Assembly: GCA_030689585.1 (NCBI GenBank)
Contig: JAUYFZ010000209.1
Coordinates: 1-13,292, forward strand
Source: Rhodocyclaceae bacterium
Lineage (GTDB): Bacteria; Pseudomonadota; Gammaproteobacteria; Burkholderiales; Rhodocyclaceae
Direction of reading: 5' to 3'
DNA: 13,292 bases
Made by a program: the position numbers and the translations under genes. Positions 1-8,008 of the stretch are shown one piece after another (position 1 is the first letter of the stretch; every line of letters starts with the position of its first letter). The notes under the pieces were generated by a model, which was given only the letters and a program-made list of their open reading frames with translations, did not search any database and had not been told where the DNA came from.

Positions 1-974
1 CTGGTTACAACTACATTCACGGCGAAATTTTCGAACTCTACGAGCGTTTTGAAGCCGCCTTGGCTGAAGCTCGTGCCGCCGGTTATTTAGGCAAAAACAT
101 ACTGGGTTCCGGCGTGGAATTCGATTGCTTCGCTCATCAAGGGTTTGGGGCTTATGTCTGCGGTGAAGAGTCTGCCCTGATCGAATCCATCGAAGGCAAA
201 AAAGGCCAACCGCGCATGAAACCGCCGTTCCCTGCTCAGGTAGGGTTATATGGAAAACCCACGTTGGTCAACAACACGGAAAGTTACGCCTCAGTTCCCG
301 CACTCTTCCGCATTGGCGGAGAAGCCTATCTCAATCTGGGCAAGCCCAACAATGGGGGAACCAAGTTGTTTTCCATTTCCGGTCACGTGATGAAACCGGG
401 TAATTACGAAGTCCCGCTTGGCACACCCTTTGCCAAACTGCTAGAAATGGCAGGCGGCATACGAGGGGGACGCAAATTAAAGGCGGTCATCCCGGGGGGG
501 TCTTCCTCTCCTGTCTTAACAGCAGAGATCATCATGGATTGCACCATGGATTACGACTGCATCGCCAAAGCCGGTTCCATGTTCGGTTCCGGAGCGATTA
601 TCGTCATGGATGAAACCGTGTGCATGGTCAAAGCACTGGAACGACTTTCCCATTTTTACTGGGACGAATCCTGTGGTCAATGCACCCCCTGCCGCGAAGG
701 CACGGGCTGGTTGGCGAAGATTCTTCACCGCATTGAACAGGGTCATGGTCGTCATGAAGACCTTGATTTACTCACTTCTATCACCGGCAACATCATGGGA
801 CGCACCGTATGTCCGTTGGGCGATGCCGCTTCAATGCCGGTCAATGGCTTCCTGAAGCACTTCCGACCGGAGTTTGAATATCACATCGAATATAAAAAAT
901 GCTTAGTGCCACCCGACGTGCAAAAATCGGGAAGCACGTTCCATACTCGAATGATGGCGGGCGCATCATGTTAA
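1..974 (+). CDS. nuoF: NADH-quinone oxidoreductase subunit F (NuoF), 5'-truncated by window edge
   Basis: NuoF is the 51-kDa-type subunit of complex I. It binds NADH and FMN in the peripheral arm and passes electrons to [4Fe-4S] cluster N3. The reading frame is open from base 3 (323 residues visible). Family members have about 430 residues, so roughly the first 110 are outside the window. Visible family signatures are the FMN/NADH-fold segment with [20 protein letters not shown] (bases about 147-206), the N3 motif [11 protein letters not shown] (about 669-701) and the fourth ligand in TVCPLGDAA. The C-terminus carries a short polar tail ending GASC. It overlaps nuoG by 7 bases (ATGTTAA). A G7 run at 494-500 is in frame. 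The ATG/TTG codons inside the visible part are not starts, because the conserved fold begins further upstream. Confidence 0.97.
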   Translation, partial: GYNYIHGEIFELYERFEAALAEARAAGYLGKNILGSGVEFDCFAHQGFGAYVCGEESALIESIEGKKGQPRMKPPFPAQVGLYGKPTLVNNTESYASVPALFRIGGEAYLNLGKPNNGGTKLFSISGHVMKPGNYEVPLGTPFAKLLEMAGGIRGGRKLKAVIPGGSSSPVLTAEIIMDCTMDYDCIAKAGSMFGSGAIIVMDETVCMVKALERLSHFYWDESCGQCTPCREGTGWLAKILHRIEQGHGRHEDLDLLTSITGNIMGRTVCPLGDAASMPVNGFLKHFRPEFEYHIEYKKCLVPPDVQKSGSTFHTRMMAGASC

Positions 975-3019
975 ATATTGAAATTGACGGCAAGCCCATT
1001 CAAGTTGAGCCAGGCACAACCATTATTCAAGCGGCCAAAAAATTAGGGGTGCACATTCCGCATTTCTGCTATCACAAGAAATTATCCATTGCCGCTTCCT
1101 GCCGCATGTGTTTAGTCGAAGTAGAACAAGGCGGTAAACCTTTCCCAAAACCGTTGCCGGCCTGCGCAACCACCACGGCAGAAGGCATGAAGGTTTTCAC
1201 GCATTCCGACCTTGCGATTAAAGCCCAGCAAGGCGTGATGGAATTTCTGCTCATCAATCATCCGCTGGATTGCCCCATCTGCGACCAAGCCGGAGAATGC
1301 AAACTTCAAGACATTGCCATGGGGTATGGCAACACGGTTTCCCGCTTCCATGAAGAAAAACGGGTCGTGGAATCCAAAGAATTAGGGCCTCTCATTGCCT
1401 CCGATGCCTCACGTTGCATCAACTGCACTCGCTGTGTGCGATTTTTACAAGAAATTTCCGGTTTCCAAGAAATGGGGCAAGCTTTCCGTGGCGATCGAGC
1501 AGAGATCATGCCGTTCATCGGACAAGCGATTACCTCTGAATTGTCCGGTAATCTCATTGATATTTGCCCCGTCGGCTCGCTCACCTCGAAACCGGCTCGC
1601 AATACAGTCCGTAGCTGGGAGTTAGCACGCCGACTCTCTGTGGCTCCCCATGACGGGTTAGGCAGTCGCCTCTACATTCACGTCAAAAATAACCGTGTCT
1701 ATCGAGTCACACCACGTCATACAGAAGCCATTAACAGTTGCTGGATATCTGATAAAGACCGCTTCTCCTATACCGGGCTGTATGCCGCAGATCGGCTGAC
1801 AAAACCGATGTTGAAACAAGGGGGTGTTTGGCAGGAAGTGAGTTGGAATCAAGCACTCGACTACGCCGCCCATACCTTGCGCGATATTGCCCAACAAGAT
1901 GCGTCCGCTCTAGGCGCACTCATCAGCCCCACTGCCACGCTGGAAGAAATGAGTTTGGCGGGACAACTCATGCGCGGTTTGGGTTCAGAAAACATCGATC
2001 ACCGTTTGCGCCAGCGGGATTTTTCACCTTCATCCGCCCCTTGGTTAGGCATGAAAATCACCGATCTACCCACATTGGATCGCGTGTTGCTTGTTGGTTC
2101 AAACCTGCGAAGCGAACATCCCTTGATTGCCCTGCGTCTGCGTCAAGCCGTCAATCGGGGGGGAGAAGTTCATCTCATCGACAACGATCTTCTCATCCGC
2201 TTGGCCGCCATCGTCAAAGCCGTTGCCACTCTCAAAAACGCCCCCTGCGAATTAAAGTGCATCGTTTCGGAAGAAGCAAAGCGCGTTGCGGACAATCTTG
2301 TCATCGGACAAAACATCGCCGTATTGCTCGGCAATGTTGCACAGCACCACCCGAAGGCCGCCACCTTGCACACGCTGGCACAACAACTCGCCTCTTTGTT
2401 AAATGCAAAAGTCGGTTGTCTGTCCGAATCCGCCAACACGGTCGGAGGCTATGTCGCCCGCGCCCTGCCCAGCAAGAATGGATTGAACGCAGATCGCATG
2501 TTGCGTGAACCCCGTCAGGCGTATTTATTACTAGGATGCGAACCAGAGCAAGACTGCGCCGAGGGTGCGTTGGCGTTGAGCGCGATGAAACAAGCGCAAA
2601 GTGTCATCGTGCTTTCTCCTTTTGCTTCCGCAGCCACATATGCGGATTGCCTCTTACCCATCGCGCCTTTCACGGAAACTTCCGGAACCTTCATCAACAT
2701 GGAAGGTCGAGTACAAAGCTTTGCCGCTGCGGTTCGCCCCTTGGGTGAAGCCCGTCCGGGTTGGAAAGTGCTGGCTGCATTAGGCAAACTGCTTGATTTG
2801 CCTGATTTCGATGTTGAGAGCAGTGAAGAGGTCAAGAACAACTTGCTACCCAACACACCAGAATTCGTGACTCTCGAAGATTCTCTTTCTGACCTCCCCG
2901 TTGATCTGACTTCAGATTTATTAGCAGATGCTCTCGTGCCGGTTGCGCCTTATGCCACGGACGCGCTGGTGCGCCGTGCCACTTGCCTCCAACAACCCAG
3001 AAACGGAGGGAATGCCTGA
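968..3019 (+). CDS. nuoG: NADH-quinone oxidoreductase subunit G (NuoG)
   Basis: NuoG is the 75-kDa-type Fe-S subunit of the complex I peripheral arm (683 residues). It relays electrons from NuoF towards NuoI. The N-terminal ferredoxin-like domain has C34, C45, C48 and C66 for the [2Fe-2S] cluster N1b. The next segment has H98, C102, C105 and C111 for the His-ligated cluster N5, then C150, C153, C156 and C200 for N4. The rest is a molybdopterin-oxidoreductase-like domain with no catalytic cofactor signature that I can see. The extra Cys motif for cluster N7, known from E. coli, is absent after residue 210, as in mitochondria and many proteobacteria. I chose ATG 968 ([10 protein letters not shown]) because the frame upstream lies inside nuoF and the ferredoxin domain begins here. 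It overlaps nuoF by 7 bases and shares the A of its TGA with the nuoH start. Confidence 0.97.
   Translation: MLNIEIDGKPIQVEPGTTIIQAAKKLGVHIPHFCYHKKLSIAASCRMCLVEVEQGGKPFPKPLPACATTTAEGMKVFTHSDLAIKAQQGVMEFLLINHPLDCPICDQAGECKLQDIAMGYGNTVSRFHEEKRVVESKELGPLIASDASRCINCTRCVRFLQEISGFQEMGQAFRGDRAEIMPFIGQAITSELSGNLIDICPVGSLTSKPARNTVRSWELARRLSVAPHDGLGSRLYIHVKNNRVYRVTPRHTEAINSCWISDKDRFSYTGLYAADRLTKPMLKQGGVWQEVSWNQALDYAAHTLRDIAQQDASALGALISPTATLEEMSLAGQLMRGLGSENIDHRLRQRDFSPSSAPWLGMKITDLPTLDRVLLVGSNLRSEHPLIALRLRQAVNRGGEVHLIDNDLLIRLAAIVKAVATLKNAPCELKCIVSEEAKRVADNLVIGQNIAVLLGNVAQHHPKAATLHTLAQQLASLLNAKVGCLSESANTVGGYVARALPSKNGLNADRMLREPRQAYLLLGCEPEQDCAEGALALSAMKQAQSVIVLSPFASAATYADCLLPIAPFTETSGTFINMEGRVQSFAAAVRPLGEARPGWKVLAALGKLLDLPDFDVESSEEVKNNLLPNTPEFVTLEDSLSDLPVDLTSDLLADALVPVAPYATDALVRRATCLQQPRNGGNA
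3005..3010 (+). promoter_or_regulatory. Ribosome binding site of nuoH
   Basis: GGAGGG lies 8 bases before ATG 3019. It supports that start over an in-frame upstream ATG at 2983 and lies inside the last codons of nuoG. Confidence 0.75.
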
Positions 3020-4098
3020 TGGAAGCCATTCTGCTCAACTTCTTCCAATGGATGTGGGGCCCTTATTGGGAACCCATCTGGGCTTACATCGCCCCCATTT
3101 GGCCGGCGGTATGGACACTCCTTAAAATTGTCGCCATCATCGCGCCGCTGATGCTGTGTGTCGCCTACCTCACCTTCTGGGAACGCAAGATCATTGGCTG
3201 GATGCAGGTGCGCATCGGCCCAAACCGCGTCGGGCCTTGGGGTCTTCTGCAACCCATCGCCGACGGAATGAAACTCTTCTTCAAGGAAGTGGTCATCCCC
3301 TCGCAAGCGGATAAACAACTTTTCATCCTCGCGCCAATACTGTCCATCGCGCCAGCACTGGCCGCCTGGGCAGTCATTCCATTCTTTGAAGGCGGCGTGC
3401 TGGCCAATATTGATGCCGGCGTGTTGTATCTACTGGCGGTCTCATCGATGGGGGTCTACGGCATCATCATCGCCGGATGGGCTTCCAACTCAAAATATCC
3501 CCTATTGGGGGCCATGCGTTCTGCCGCGCAAATGGTGTCTTATGAAGTGGCGATGGGATTGGCACTGGTAACGGTGTTGATGGTATCGGGGAGTCTTAAT
3601 CTCACCGAAATTGTGCTGGCACAAAACAAAAATCATGTTCCCGTGATGAATTTCCTTACTTGGAACTGGTTGCCCCTCTTTCCTTTATTTCTTGTCTATC
3701 TCATCTCCGGTGTGGCGGAATTGAACCGCGCTCCTTTCGATGTCGTCGAAGGCGAATCCGAAATCGTCGCGGGACACATGGTCGAATACTCCGGCATGGC
3801 GTTTGCCATGTTTTTCCTCGCTGAATACGCGAACATGATTCTCGTAGCGGCGATGACCGCCCTGTTCTTCTTCGGCGGATGGCTCTCACCTGTGAGTTTC
3901 CTGCCCGATAGCGCGCTCTGGCTATTTGCCAAAATGGCCGCCGTATTGTTCTTCTTCCTGTGGATTCGCGCCACTTTCCCACGCTATCGCTATGACCAGA
4001 TCATGCGCTTGGGCTGGAAAGTGTTCGTACCCATCACACTCCTCTGGATCCCCGTGGTGGGCATCTGGATGATGTCACCGTGGAGTCTCTGGACATGA
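3019..4098 (+). CDS. nuoH: NADH-quinone oxidoreductase subunit H (NuoH)
   Basis: NuoH is the ND1-type membrane subunit (359 residues) that joins the peripheral arm to the membrane arm and forms much of the quinone chamber. Visible signatures are the first-loop block [20 protein letters not shown] (residues about 53-72) with [15 protein letters not shown] just after it. The long acidic loop [20 protein letters not shown] (about 233-252) is also present; its glutamates are thought to carry protons from the quinone site. About eight hydrophobic membrane segments can be seen. The start at ATG 3019 overlaps the nuoG stop as TGATG and has a good GGAGGG site; the upstream ATG at 2983 would add a polar, non-conserved leader. 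It ends overlapping nuoI by 4 bases. Confidence 0.97.
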   Translation: MEAILLNFFQWMWGPYWEPIWAYIAPIWPAVWTLLKIVAIIAPLMLCVAYLTFWERKIIGWMQVRIGPNRVGPWGLLQPIADGMKLFFKEVVIPSQADKQLFILAPILSIAPALAAWAVIPFFEGGVLANIDAGVLYLLAVSSMGVYGIIIAGWASNSKYPLLGAMRSAAQMVSYEVAMGLALVTVLMVSGSLNLTEIVLAQNKNHVPVMNFLTWNWLPLFPLFLVYLISGVAELNRAPFDVVEGESEIVAGHMVEYSGMAFAMFFLAEYANMILVAAMTALFFFGGWLSPVSFLPDSALWLFAKMAAVLFFFLWIRATFPRYRYDQIMRLGWKVFVPITLLWIPVVGIWMMSPWSLWT

Positions 4099-4580
4099 AT
4101 ATTAAAAACCTCATCCAGAGTTTCTCTCTTGGCGAACTGCGTCAAGGCTTGGCGGTCACGTTGCGTTACATGTTTGCGCCAAAGATCACCGTTCAGTATC
4201 CCGATGAAAAAACACCCCTGTCGCCGCGTTTCCGTGGATTACATGCGTTACGCCGCTATTCAGATGGGGATGAACGTTGTATCGGCTGCAAGCTATGCGA
4301 AGCCGTTTGTCCCGCCAAAGCCATCACCATTGATCTGGGAACCAATGAAGAAGGGGTTCGTTGCACCACGCGCTACGACATCGACCTAACCCTGTGCATC
4401 TTCTGCGGCTTCTGTGAGGAAGCCTGCCCGGTGGATGCCATCGTCGAAACACATGTCTTCGAATATTACGGTGAAAAGAAATCTGATCTTCTTTACACCA
4501 AGAAAATGCTGCTGGCCAATGGCAACCGCCATGAAGCAGAAATCGCCAAAAACCGCGAACTAGACGCAAAATATCGATGA
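4095..4580 (+). CDS. nuoI: NADH-quinone oxidoreductase subunit I (NuoI)
   Basis: NuoI is the TYKY-type 8Fe ferredoxin subunit (161 residues). It carries clusters N6a and N6b, which hand electrons on towards N2. The two motifs are [12 protein letters not shown] (C62, C65, C68, C72) and [12 protein letters not shown] (C101, C104, C107, C111). The middle block [16 protein letters not shown] is typical. ATG 4095 overlaps the nuoH stop as ATGA, with GGAG 9 bases upstream. The protein is full length, but its last 14 residues ([14 protein letters not shown]) are encoded again at 4985-5026. The stop codon used here lies within ATGA at 4577-4580, which is also the start of an inserted PIN-toxin fragment. 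The presumed original ending is CGC TGA in the second copy; here it is CGA TGA, a silent change. Confidence 0.97.
   Translation: MNIKNLIQSFSLGELRQGLAVTLRYMFAPKITVQYPDEKTPLSPRFRGLHALRRYSDGDERCIGCKLCEAVCPAKAITIDLGTNEEGVRCTTRYDIDLTLCIFCGFCEEACPVDAIVETHVFEYYGEKKSDLLYTKKMLLANGNRHEAEIAKNRELDAKYR
4536..4580 (+). repeat. Direct repeat, copy 1 (3' end of nuoI)
   Basis: This 45-base segment matches 4985-5029 with one mismatch (A4577 against C5026). The first 41 bases (4536-4576, ending in CGCAAAATATCG) are identical. Copy 1 encodes the NuoI C-terminal tail in its normal place. Confidence 0.97.
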
Positions 4581-4671
4581 AAAAACCTTCTGTTTACATC
4601 GAAACCACTATCCCAAGCTACCTAACGGACATGGCGAATCGCCACCCCGCATCATGAAACATGCCCCATTG

Positions 4672-4789
4672 ACCCCCATCCCCTCCCCAACCCTCCCCTT
4701 CAAGGGGAGGGAGAGATGCTCCTCCCCCTTCAAGGGGAGGGAGAGATGCTCCTCCCCCTTCAAGGGGGAGGCGGGGAGGGGGAGGGGGA
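4672..4789 (+). repeat. Cluster of GC-rich palindromic repeats with three 30-base tandem units
   Basis: Three units of 30 bases follow each other (4691-4720, 4721-4750, 4751-4780). Each contains the hairpin CCTCCCC-TTCAA-GGGGAGG, and the first two end in GAGAGATGCT. The outer flanks, C-rich on the left (4674-4700) and G-rich on the right (4762-4788), are also roughly complementary to each other, so the whole stretch can fold as one long hairpin or three small ones. The right flank has four or more G runs and could form a G-quadruplex. The same palindrome occurs at 11729-11825 and 13264-13292. The element has no coding role; the proline-rich frames through it are artefacts of composition. Confidence 0.85.
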
Positions 4790-4814
4790 CTGTATTTCAC
4801 GCTAAGGAACTAAT

Positions 4815-4820
4815 GGAGGG
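4815..4820 (+). promoter_or_regulatory. Ribosome binding site of the antitoxin-like gene
   Basis: GGAGGG lies 8 bases before ATG 4829 and fixes that start. It sits within the surviving 3' end of the toxin gene. Confidence 0.7.
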
Positions 4821-4828
4821 ATCAGAGC

Positions 4829-5029
4829 ATGTGGCATGATTCTATTGTTGAAGAAGTTCGCCACGTCAGAGCGACCTATGCAAATCGCTTTGATAACAAT
4901 ATTCATGCTATTTGTGAAGATATTCGTAAAAGACAATCTGCATCGTCCCATACAGTCGTTTCGCTCCAAGCGCAAACGCCGACCGCAGAAATCGCCAAAA
5001 ACCGCGAACTAGACGCAAAATATCGCTGA
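4829..5029 (+). CDS. Antitoxin-like small protein, fused in frame to a duplicated NuoI tail
   Basis: This 66-residue protein begins MWHDSIVEEVRHVRATYANR. That start resembles the small proteins (MW-D-IVEEV-R pattern, then a HAI--D-RK helix) encoded directly after PIN-domain toxins of the ETTIPSYLT type, so it is probably the antitoxin of the broken pair. Residues 1 to about 52 look native. The last 14 ([14 protein letters not shown]) are the NuoI C-terminal tail, contributed by the 41-base duplication and lying in the same frame. A good GGAGGG site precedes the ATG, so translation is plausible. It lies inside the nuo operon and would be transcribed with it. Its stop (5027-5029) touches the nuoJ ribosome binding site, so it may couple translation into nuoJ as nuoI once did. 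With its toxin dead it has no local partner. Function is inferred, not certain. Confidence 0.6.
   Translation: MWHDSIVEEVRHVRATYANRFDNNIHAICEDIRKRQSASSHTVVSLQAQTPTAEIAKNRELDAKYR
4985..5029 (+). repeat. Direct repeat, copy 2 (duplicated 3' end of nuoI)
   Basis: Second copy of the nuoI end. It runs straight into GGATG and the start of nuoJ, so it probably keeps the ancestral nuoI-nuoJ junction (CGC TGA followed by the nuoJ ribosome binding site). Copy 1 would then be joined to the inserted DNA. Confidence 0.9.
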
Positions 5030-5032
5030 GGA
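5028..5032 (+). promoter_or_regulatory. Ribosome binding site of nuoJ
   Basis: GAGGA overlaps the stop of the preceding frame and lies 11 bases before ATG 5044. It argues for ATG 5044 rather than ATG 5032, which overlaps the site itself. The spacing is somewhat long. Confidence 0.5.
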
Positions 5033-5043
5033 TGTCACCGACA

Positions 5044-5676
5044 ATGGAACTCAAAACAATCCTCTTTTATCTCTTTTCAGCCATTCTGCTGTTCGCGGCC
5101 TTGCGCGTCATCACCGCAAGAAACCCTGTTCATGCCGTCCTGTATCTGGTGTTCACTTTTTTCAATACGGCTGCCTTATGGCTGCTTCTGGGCGCGGAAT
5201 TCCTAGCTATCGCCCTCATCATGGTCTATGTCGGGGCTGTCATGGTACTGTTCCTGTTCGTCGTCATGATGCTCGACATCAATATCGACCGGTTACGTCA
5301 AGGGTTTTGGAGCTATCTGCCTTTTGGTGCAACAATCGGGCTATTGATGGTGGCAGAAATGGCTTTGGTACTCTCTAGCGAATACTTCAGCACGGCCTCT
5401 TTCCCTGATCATCCGATTTCAGCCTCCGTCAGTAATACCAAGGAACTTGGAAGATTGATCTTCACCGACTACGTCTATCCCTTTGAATTGGCCTCCGTCA
5501 TTCTTCTAGTGGCTATTATTGCGGCAGTGATGCTGACTTTGCGCCATCGCACAGATACCAAACACCTCGACCCCTCAAAACAAATTGCAGTCAAGGCCAG
5601 CGATCGCCTACGCATCGTACAAATGTCGGTGGAAAAACCAGTGACAGACTGTGCCCCGAAGGAGGTTTTGACATGA
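5044..5676 (+). CDS. nuoJ: NADH-quinone oxidoreductase subunit J (NuoJ)
   Basis: NuoJ is the ND6-type membrane subunit (210 residues) at the heel of the membrane arm, next to NuoK and NuoH. Five hydrophobic segments are visible. The third contains the conserved block [20 protein letters not shown], whose pi-bulge helix is linked in other complex I structures to coupling of quinone reduction and proton movement. A polar C-terminal tail of about 40 residues follows. ATG 5044 ([13 protein letters not shown]) matches family starts better than ATG 5032, which would add MSPT. The gene has been separated from nuoI by the inserted block but keeps its own upstream context. It overlaps nuoK by 4 bases (ATGA). 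Confidence 0.96.
   Translation: MELKTILFYLFSAILLFAALRVITARNPVHAVLYLVFTFFNTAALWLLLGAEFLAIALIMVYVGAVMVLFLFVVMMLDINIDRLRQGFWSYLPFGATIGLLMVAEMALVLSSEYFSTASFPDHPISASVSNTKELGRLIFTDYVYPFELASVILLVAIIAAVMLTLRHRTDTKHLDPSKQIAVKASDRLRIVQMSVEKPVTDCAPKEVLT
5659..5665 (+). promoter_or_regulatory. Ribosome binding site of nuoK
   Basis: AAGGAGG lies 7 bases before ATG 5673. It is the best Shine-Dalgarno match in the operon and lies inside the end of nuoJ. Confidence 0.8.
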
Positions 5677-5978
5677 TCTCTCTTTCTCACACACTCATTC
5701 TGGCTGCCCTACTCTTTACCATTGGCGTGGTCGGCATCTTCCTCAACCGTAAAAACCTCATCGTTCTGCTGATGTCCATCGAGCTGATGCTGCTCGCCGT
5801 CAACATCAACTTCGTCGCCTTCTCGCACTTCCTAAATGATCTTGCCGGACAGGTATTTGTGTTATTCACTTTAACCGTCGCAGCCGCCGAAGCCGGTATT
5901 GGTTTAGCCATTCTGGTCGTCATGTTCCGCAACCTCTCATCCATTCATGTGGATGATCTTGACACTTTGAAGGGTTGA
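5673..5978 (+). CDS. nuoK: NADH-quinone oxidoreductase subunit K (NuoK)
   Basis: NuoK is the ND4L-type membrane subunit (101 residues, the usual length) with three membrane helices. It carries the two buried glutamates of the proton path: E37 in [14 protein letters not shown] and E73 in [11 protein letters not shown], matching E36 and E72 of the E. coli protein. The ATG overlaps the nuoJ stop (ATGA) and follows a near-perfect Shine-Dalgarno site. nuoL starts 8 bases after its stop. Confidence 0.97.
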   Translation: MISLSHTLILAALLFTIGVVGIFLNRKNLIVLLMSIELMLLAVNINFVAFSHFLNDLAGQVFVLFTLTVAAAEAGIGLAILVVMFRNLSSIHVDDLDTLKG

Positions 5979-5986
5979 TTGCCAAT

Positions 5987-8008
5987 ATGAAAGCCCTCTA
6001 CCTCATCATTCCCTTCGCTCCCCTTGTTGGCGCAATCATCGCTGGATTCTGCGCACGCATGATCGGTCGTGTCGGGGCACACTCCGTCACCATCCTCGGT
6101 GTCACGGTATCTCTGATCTGCTCCCTCCTCGTTTTTCAGGATGTCATGGCGGGAAACACATTCAACGGCGCGCTCTACACCTGGCTTGAATCGGGTGGGC
6201 TGAAAATGGAAATCGGCTTTTTGATTGATCCTCTCACCGCCGTAATGATGATCGTTGTCACCTTTGTTTCGCTCATGGTGCATATCTACACCATCGGTTA
6301 TATGGCGCACGATGAAGATAACTGGCCGGAAAACAGCCTGGCCGGAAAATACAGTTATCAACGTTTCTTCTCCTACATCTCGCTTTTCACCTTCTCGATG
6401 TTGATGCTGGTGATGAGCAATAATTTCGTGCAACTCTTTTTTGGCTGGGAAGCCGTCGGGCTGGTTTCCTATCTCTTGATCGGATTCTGGGCCACGCGCC
6501 CCACTGCTATCTATGCCAACCTCAAGGCATTTTTAGTCAACCGCGTAGGCGATTTCGGCTTCCTTCTAGGCATTGGACTGATCGCCACCTACGCAGGCAG
6601 CTTGGACTACGCAGTCGTTTTCGGCAAGGCCAAGGAATTAGCGACGGTCATAGAACCCGTCACCGGCTGGCCCCTCATCACCGCAGCCTGCATCGGACTA
6701 TTCATCGGTGCGATGGGTAAATCAGCCCAATTCCCGTTACATGTCTGGCTACCCGATTCAATGGAAGGCCCGACCCCCATCTCTGCCTTGATTCACGCCG
6801 CTACCATGGTTACAGCGGGTATCTTCATGGTCTCCCGCATGTCACCGCTGTTTGAATTGTCCGAAACCGCCCTGTCCTTCGTCATCGTCATCGGGGCCAT
6901 CACCACCCTCTTCATGGCCTTGATCGCCATTGTCCAGACAGACATCAAACGGGTCGTTGCTTACTCCACGCTCTCCCAGCTCGGCTACATGACCATGGCA
7001 CTGGGAGCTTCCGCTTATTCTGTCGCCATCTTCCACCTGATGACCCACGCCTTCTTCAAAGCCGTACTTTTCTTGGGAGCCGGTTCAGTCATCATCGCCA
7101 TGCACCACGAACAGGACATGCGGCGCATGGGCGGGTTGCGTAAATACATGCCGATTACCTATCTCACCGTATTGATCGGCGCGATAGCCAACGCGGGACT
7201 CCCGCCCTTCGCCGGATTCTTCTCGAAAGATTCCATCATCGAAGCCGTGCATCTGGCCAATATTCCCGGAGCCAGCTTCGCCTATGTTTGCGCACTCGCT
7301 GCGGTGTTCATCGGTGGTTTATATTCCTTCCGCCTCGTGTTCTTTGCCTTCCACGGAGAAGAACGATTCCGCCATGCGGGGGGGGGGCTAGGGCATTGCG
7401 AAGATCATGGTCAACACGCCCCATCGCACGACTCACATGAACCTCACGAATCTCCAGCGGTCGTCACCCTGCCGCTCATTCTGCTGGCCATTCCCGCCGT
7501 TGTTTCAGGCTGGTTCATCGGTCCCATGCTCTTCGGGGGCTGGTTCGGCGATGCCATCGTCATCGCACCGGAACACACCGCCTTGGCTCAGATGAAAGAA
7601 AGTTTCCACGGTGTCATTGCCATGATGGCGCACGGCGTGACCACGCTCCCCTTCTGGCTTGCCATCAGTGGTGCTGCCACTGCTTGGTTCCTCTACATAA
7701 AACGTCCTGATCTACCCGCCGTCATCCGTCAGAAACTCGCCTTCCCCGTCATGATTCTTGAAAACAAATACGGCTTCGATGCCTTCAACGACTGGTTCTT
7801 TGCTGGTGGCGCACGAAGATTAGGTTATGGTCTATGGCGAGGTGGCGATCAAATAATGATCGATGGGGCTGTCAATGGATCAGCGCGCATGATCGGTTGG
7901 TTGGCTTCTGTGGTTCGCTTGTTCCAAAGTGGTCATCTCTACCAATATGCTTTCTCCATGATTATCGGTGTCTTCGTTCTACTGACACTCTGGCTCGGAA
8001 TCGCATGA
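5987..8008 (+). CDS. nuoL: NADH-quinone oxidoreductase subunit L (NuoL)
   Basis: NuoL is the distal antiporter-like (ND5-type) proton-pumping subunit of the membrane arm (673 residues). Key residues by motif: E155 in FFGWEAVGLV, K245 in GAMGKSAQFPLHVWLPD, the block HLMTHAFFKAVLFLGAG with K358, and K414 in GFFSKDSII. These correspond to E144, K229, a central-axis lysine and K399 of E. coli. The C-terminal part should form the long lateral helix and its anchor. ATG 5987 (MKALYLIIPF) is chosen; a TTG at 5975 in frame overlaps nuoK and adds only MIAN. A possible GAAGGG site lies about 12 bases upstream. A run of ten G (7378-7387) encodes A464-GGG in the variable loop before a histidine-rich stretch. 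nuoM overlaps its end. Confidence 0.97.
   Translation: MKALYLIIPFAPLVGAIIAGFCARMIGRVGAHSVTILGVTVSLICSLLVFQDVMAGNTFNGALYTWLESGGLKMEIGFLIDPLTAVMMIVVTFVSLMVHIYTIGYMAHDEDNWPENSLAGKYSYQRFFSYISLFTFSMLMLVMSNNFVQLFFGWEAVGLVSYLLIGFWATRPTAIYANLKAFLVNRVGDFGFLLGIGLIATYAGSLDYAVVFGKAKELATVIEPVTGWPLITAACIGLFIGAMGKSAQFPLHVWLPDSMEGPTPISALIHAATMVTAGIFMVSRMSPLFELSETALSFVIVIGAITTLFMALIAIVQTDIKRVVAYSTLSQLGYMTMALGASAYSVAIFHLMTHAFFKAVLFLGAGSVIIAMHHEQDMRRMGGLRKYMPITYLTVLIGAIANAGLPPFAGFFSKDSIIEAVHLANIPGASFAYVCALAAVFIGGLYSFRLVFFAFHGEERFRHAGGGLGHCEDHGQHAPSHDSHEPHESPAVVTLPLILLAIPAVVSGWFIGPMLFGGWFGDAIVIAPEHTALAQMKESFHGVIAMMAHGVTTLPFWLAISGAATAWFLYIKRPDLPAVIRQKLAFPVMILENKYGFDAFNDWFFAGGARRLGYGLWRGGDQIMIDGAVNGSARMIGWLASVVRLFQSGHLYQYAFSMIIGVFVLLTLWLGIA
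7378..7387 (+). repeat. G10 homopolymer tract within nuoL
   Basis: Ten G in a row cover the last base of codon 464 through codon 467. In the sequence given the frame is open. Loss of one G would give TAG directly after the run, and gain of one G would lead to a stop about 50 bases later. Confidence 0.95.

Larger units (their letters stand above)
4577..4839 (+). pseudogene. Remnant of a PIN-domain (VapC-family) toxin gene, core replaced by repeats
   Basis: The start at ATG 4577 reads [17 protein letters not shown], the characteristic beginning of one branch of PIN-domain toxins (predicted Mg-dependent RNases of type II toxin-antitoxin pairs). The frame then loses similarity and stops at 4655-4657. 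After the palindrome cluster, a different frame (4789-4839) reads TVFHAKELMEGSEHVA and stops. This fits the short C-terminal end of such toxins (compare the common ending with a CTPEELM-like motif) and overlaps the next gene's ATG by 11 bases, as expected for an intact pair. The central part, which would hold most of the acidic active-site residues, is gone, so the product must be inactive. The family call rests on remembered similarity of two short pieces; the order toxin-antitoxin supports it. Confidence 0.65.
4577..5025 (+). other. Inserted block between nuoI and nuoJ (relic toxin-antitoxin module plus palindrome cluster)
   Basis: Complex I operons normally run nuoI directly into nuoJ. Here 408 unique bases (4577-4984) plus a 41-base duplicate of the nuoI end separate them. 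Removing 4577-5025 would restore a clean nuoI stop followed by GAGGA and nuoJ. The block holds, in order, the first codons of a PIN-domain toxin, a GC-rich palindrome cluster, the last codons of the toxin, and an antitoxin-like gene. No transposase, integrase or terminal inverted repeats are visible. How it arrived is unknown: site-specific integration into a gene end, or break repair with end duplication, would both fit. Confidence 0.8.

Noticed and set aside
494..500. G7 runs in nuoF (494-500) and nuoG (2157-2163) as slippage switches
   Set aside because: Seven G is much less unstable than ten, and both runs are in frame in conserved genes; not strong enough to report as a finding.
1828..2508. 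Plus-strand frame of 226 codons inside nuoG
   Set aside because: It lies wholly within nuoG in another frame, is rich in Arg and Ser, and resembles no family.
4691..4780. CRISPR array
   Set aside because: The 30-base units are contiguous tandem copies without unique spacers.
4618..4800. Minus-strand frame of 60 codons rich in PLEGGG and proline
   Set aside because: It is a translation of the GC-rich palindromes, a well-known source of false hypothetical proteins.
4654..4839. Plus-strand frame of 61 codons through the palindrome cluster
   Set aside because: Most of it is repeat translation; only its last 16 codons look real, as the surviving end of the PIN-toxin gene.
4536..5029. The 41-45-base direct repeats as a transposon target duplication
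   Set aside because: Known transposons duplicate far shorter targets, and no terminal inverted repeats border the insert.
5945..6433. Minus-strand frame of 162 codons opposite nuoL
   Set aside because: It is a shadow of the well-conserved nuoL coding frame, with charged low-complexity composition and no recognisable domain.
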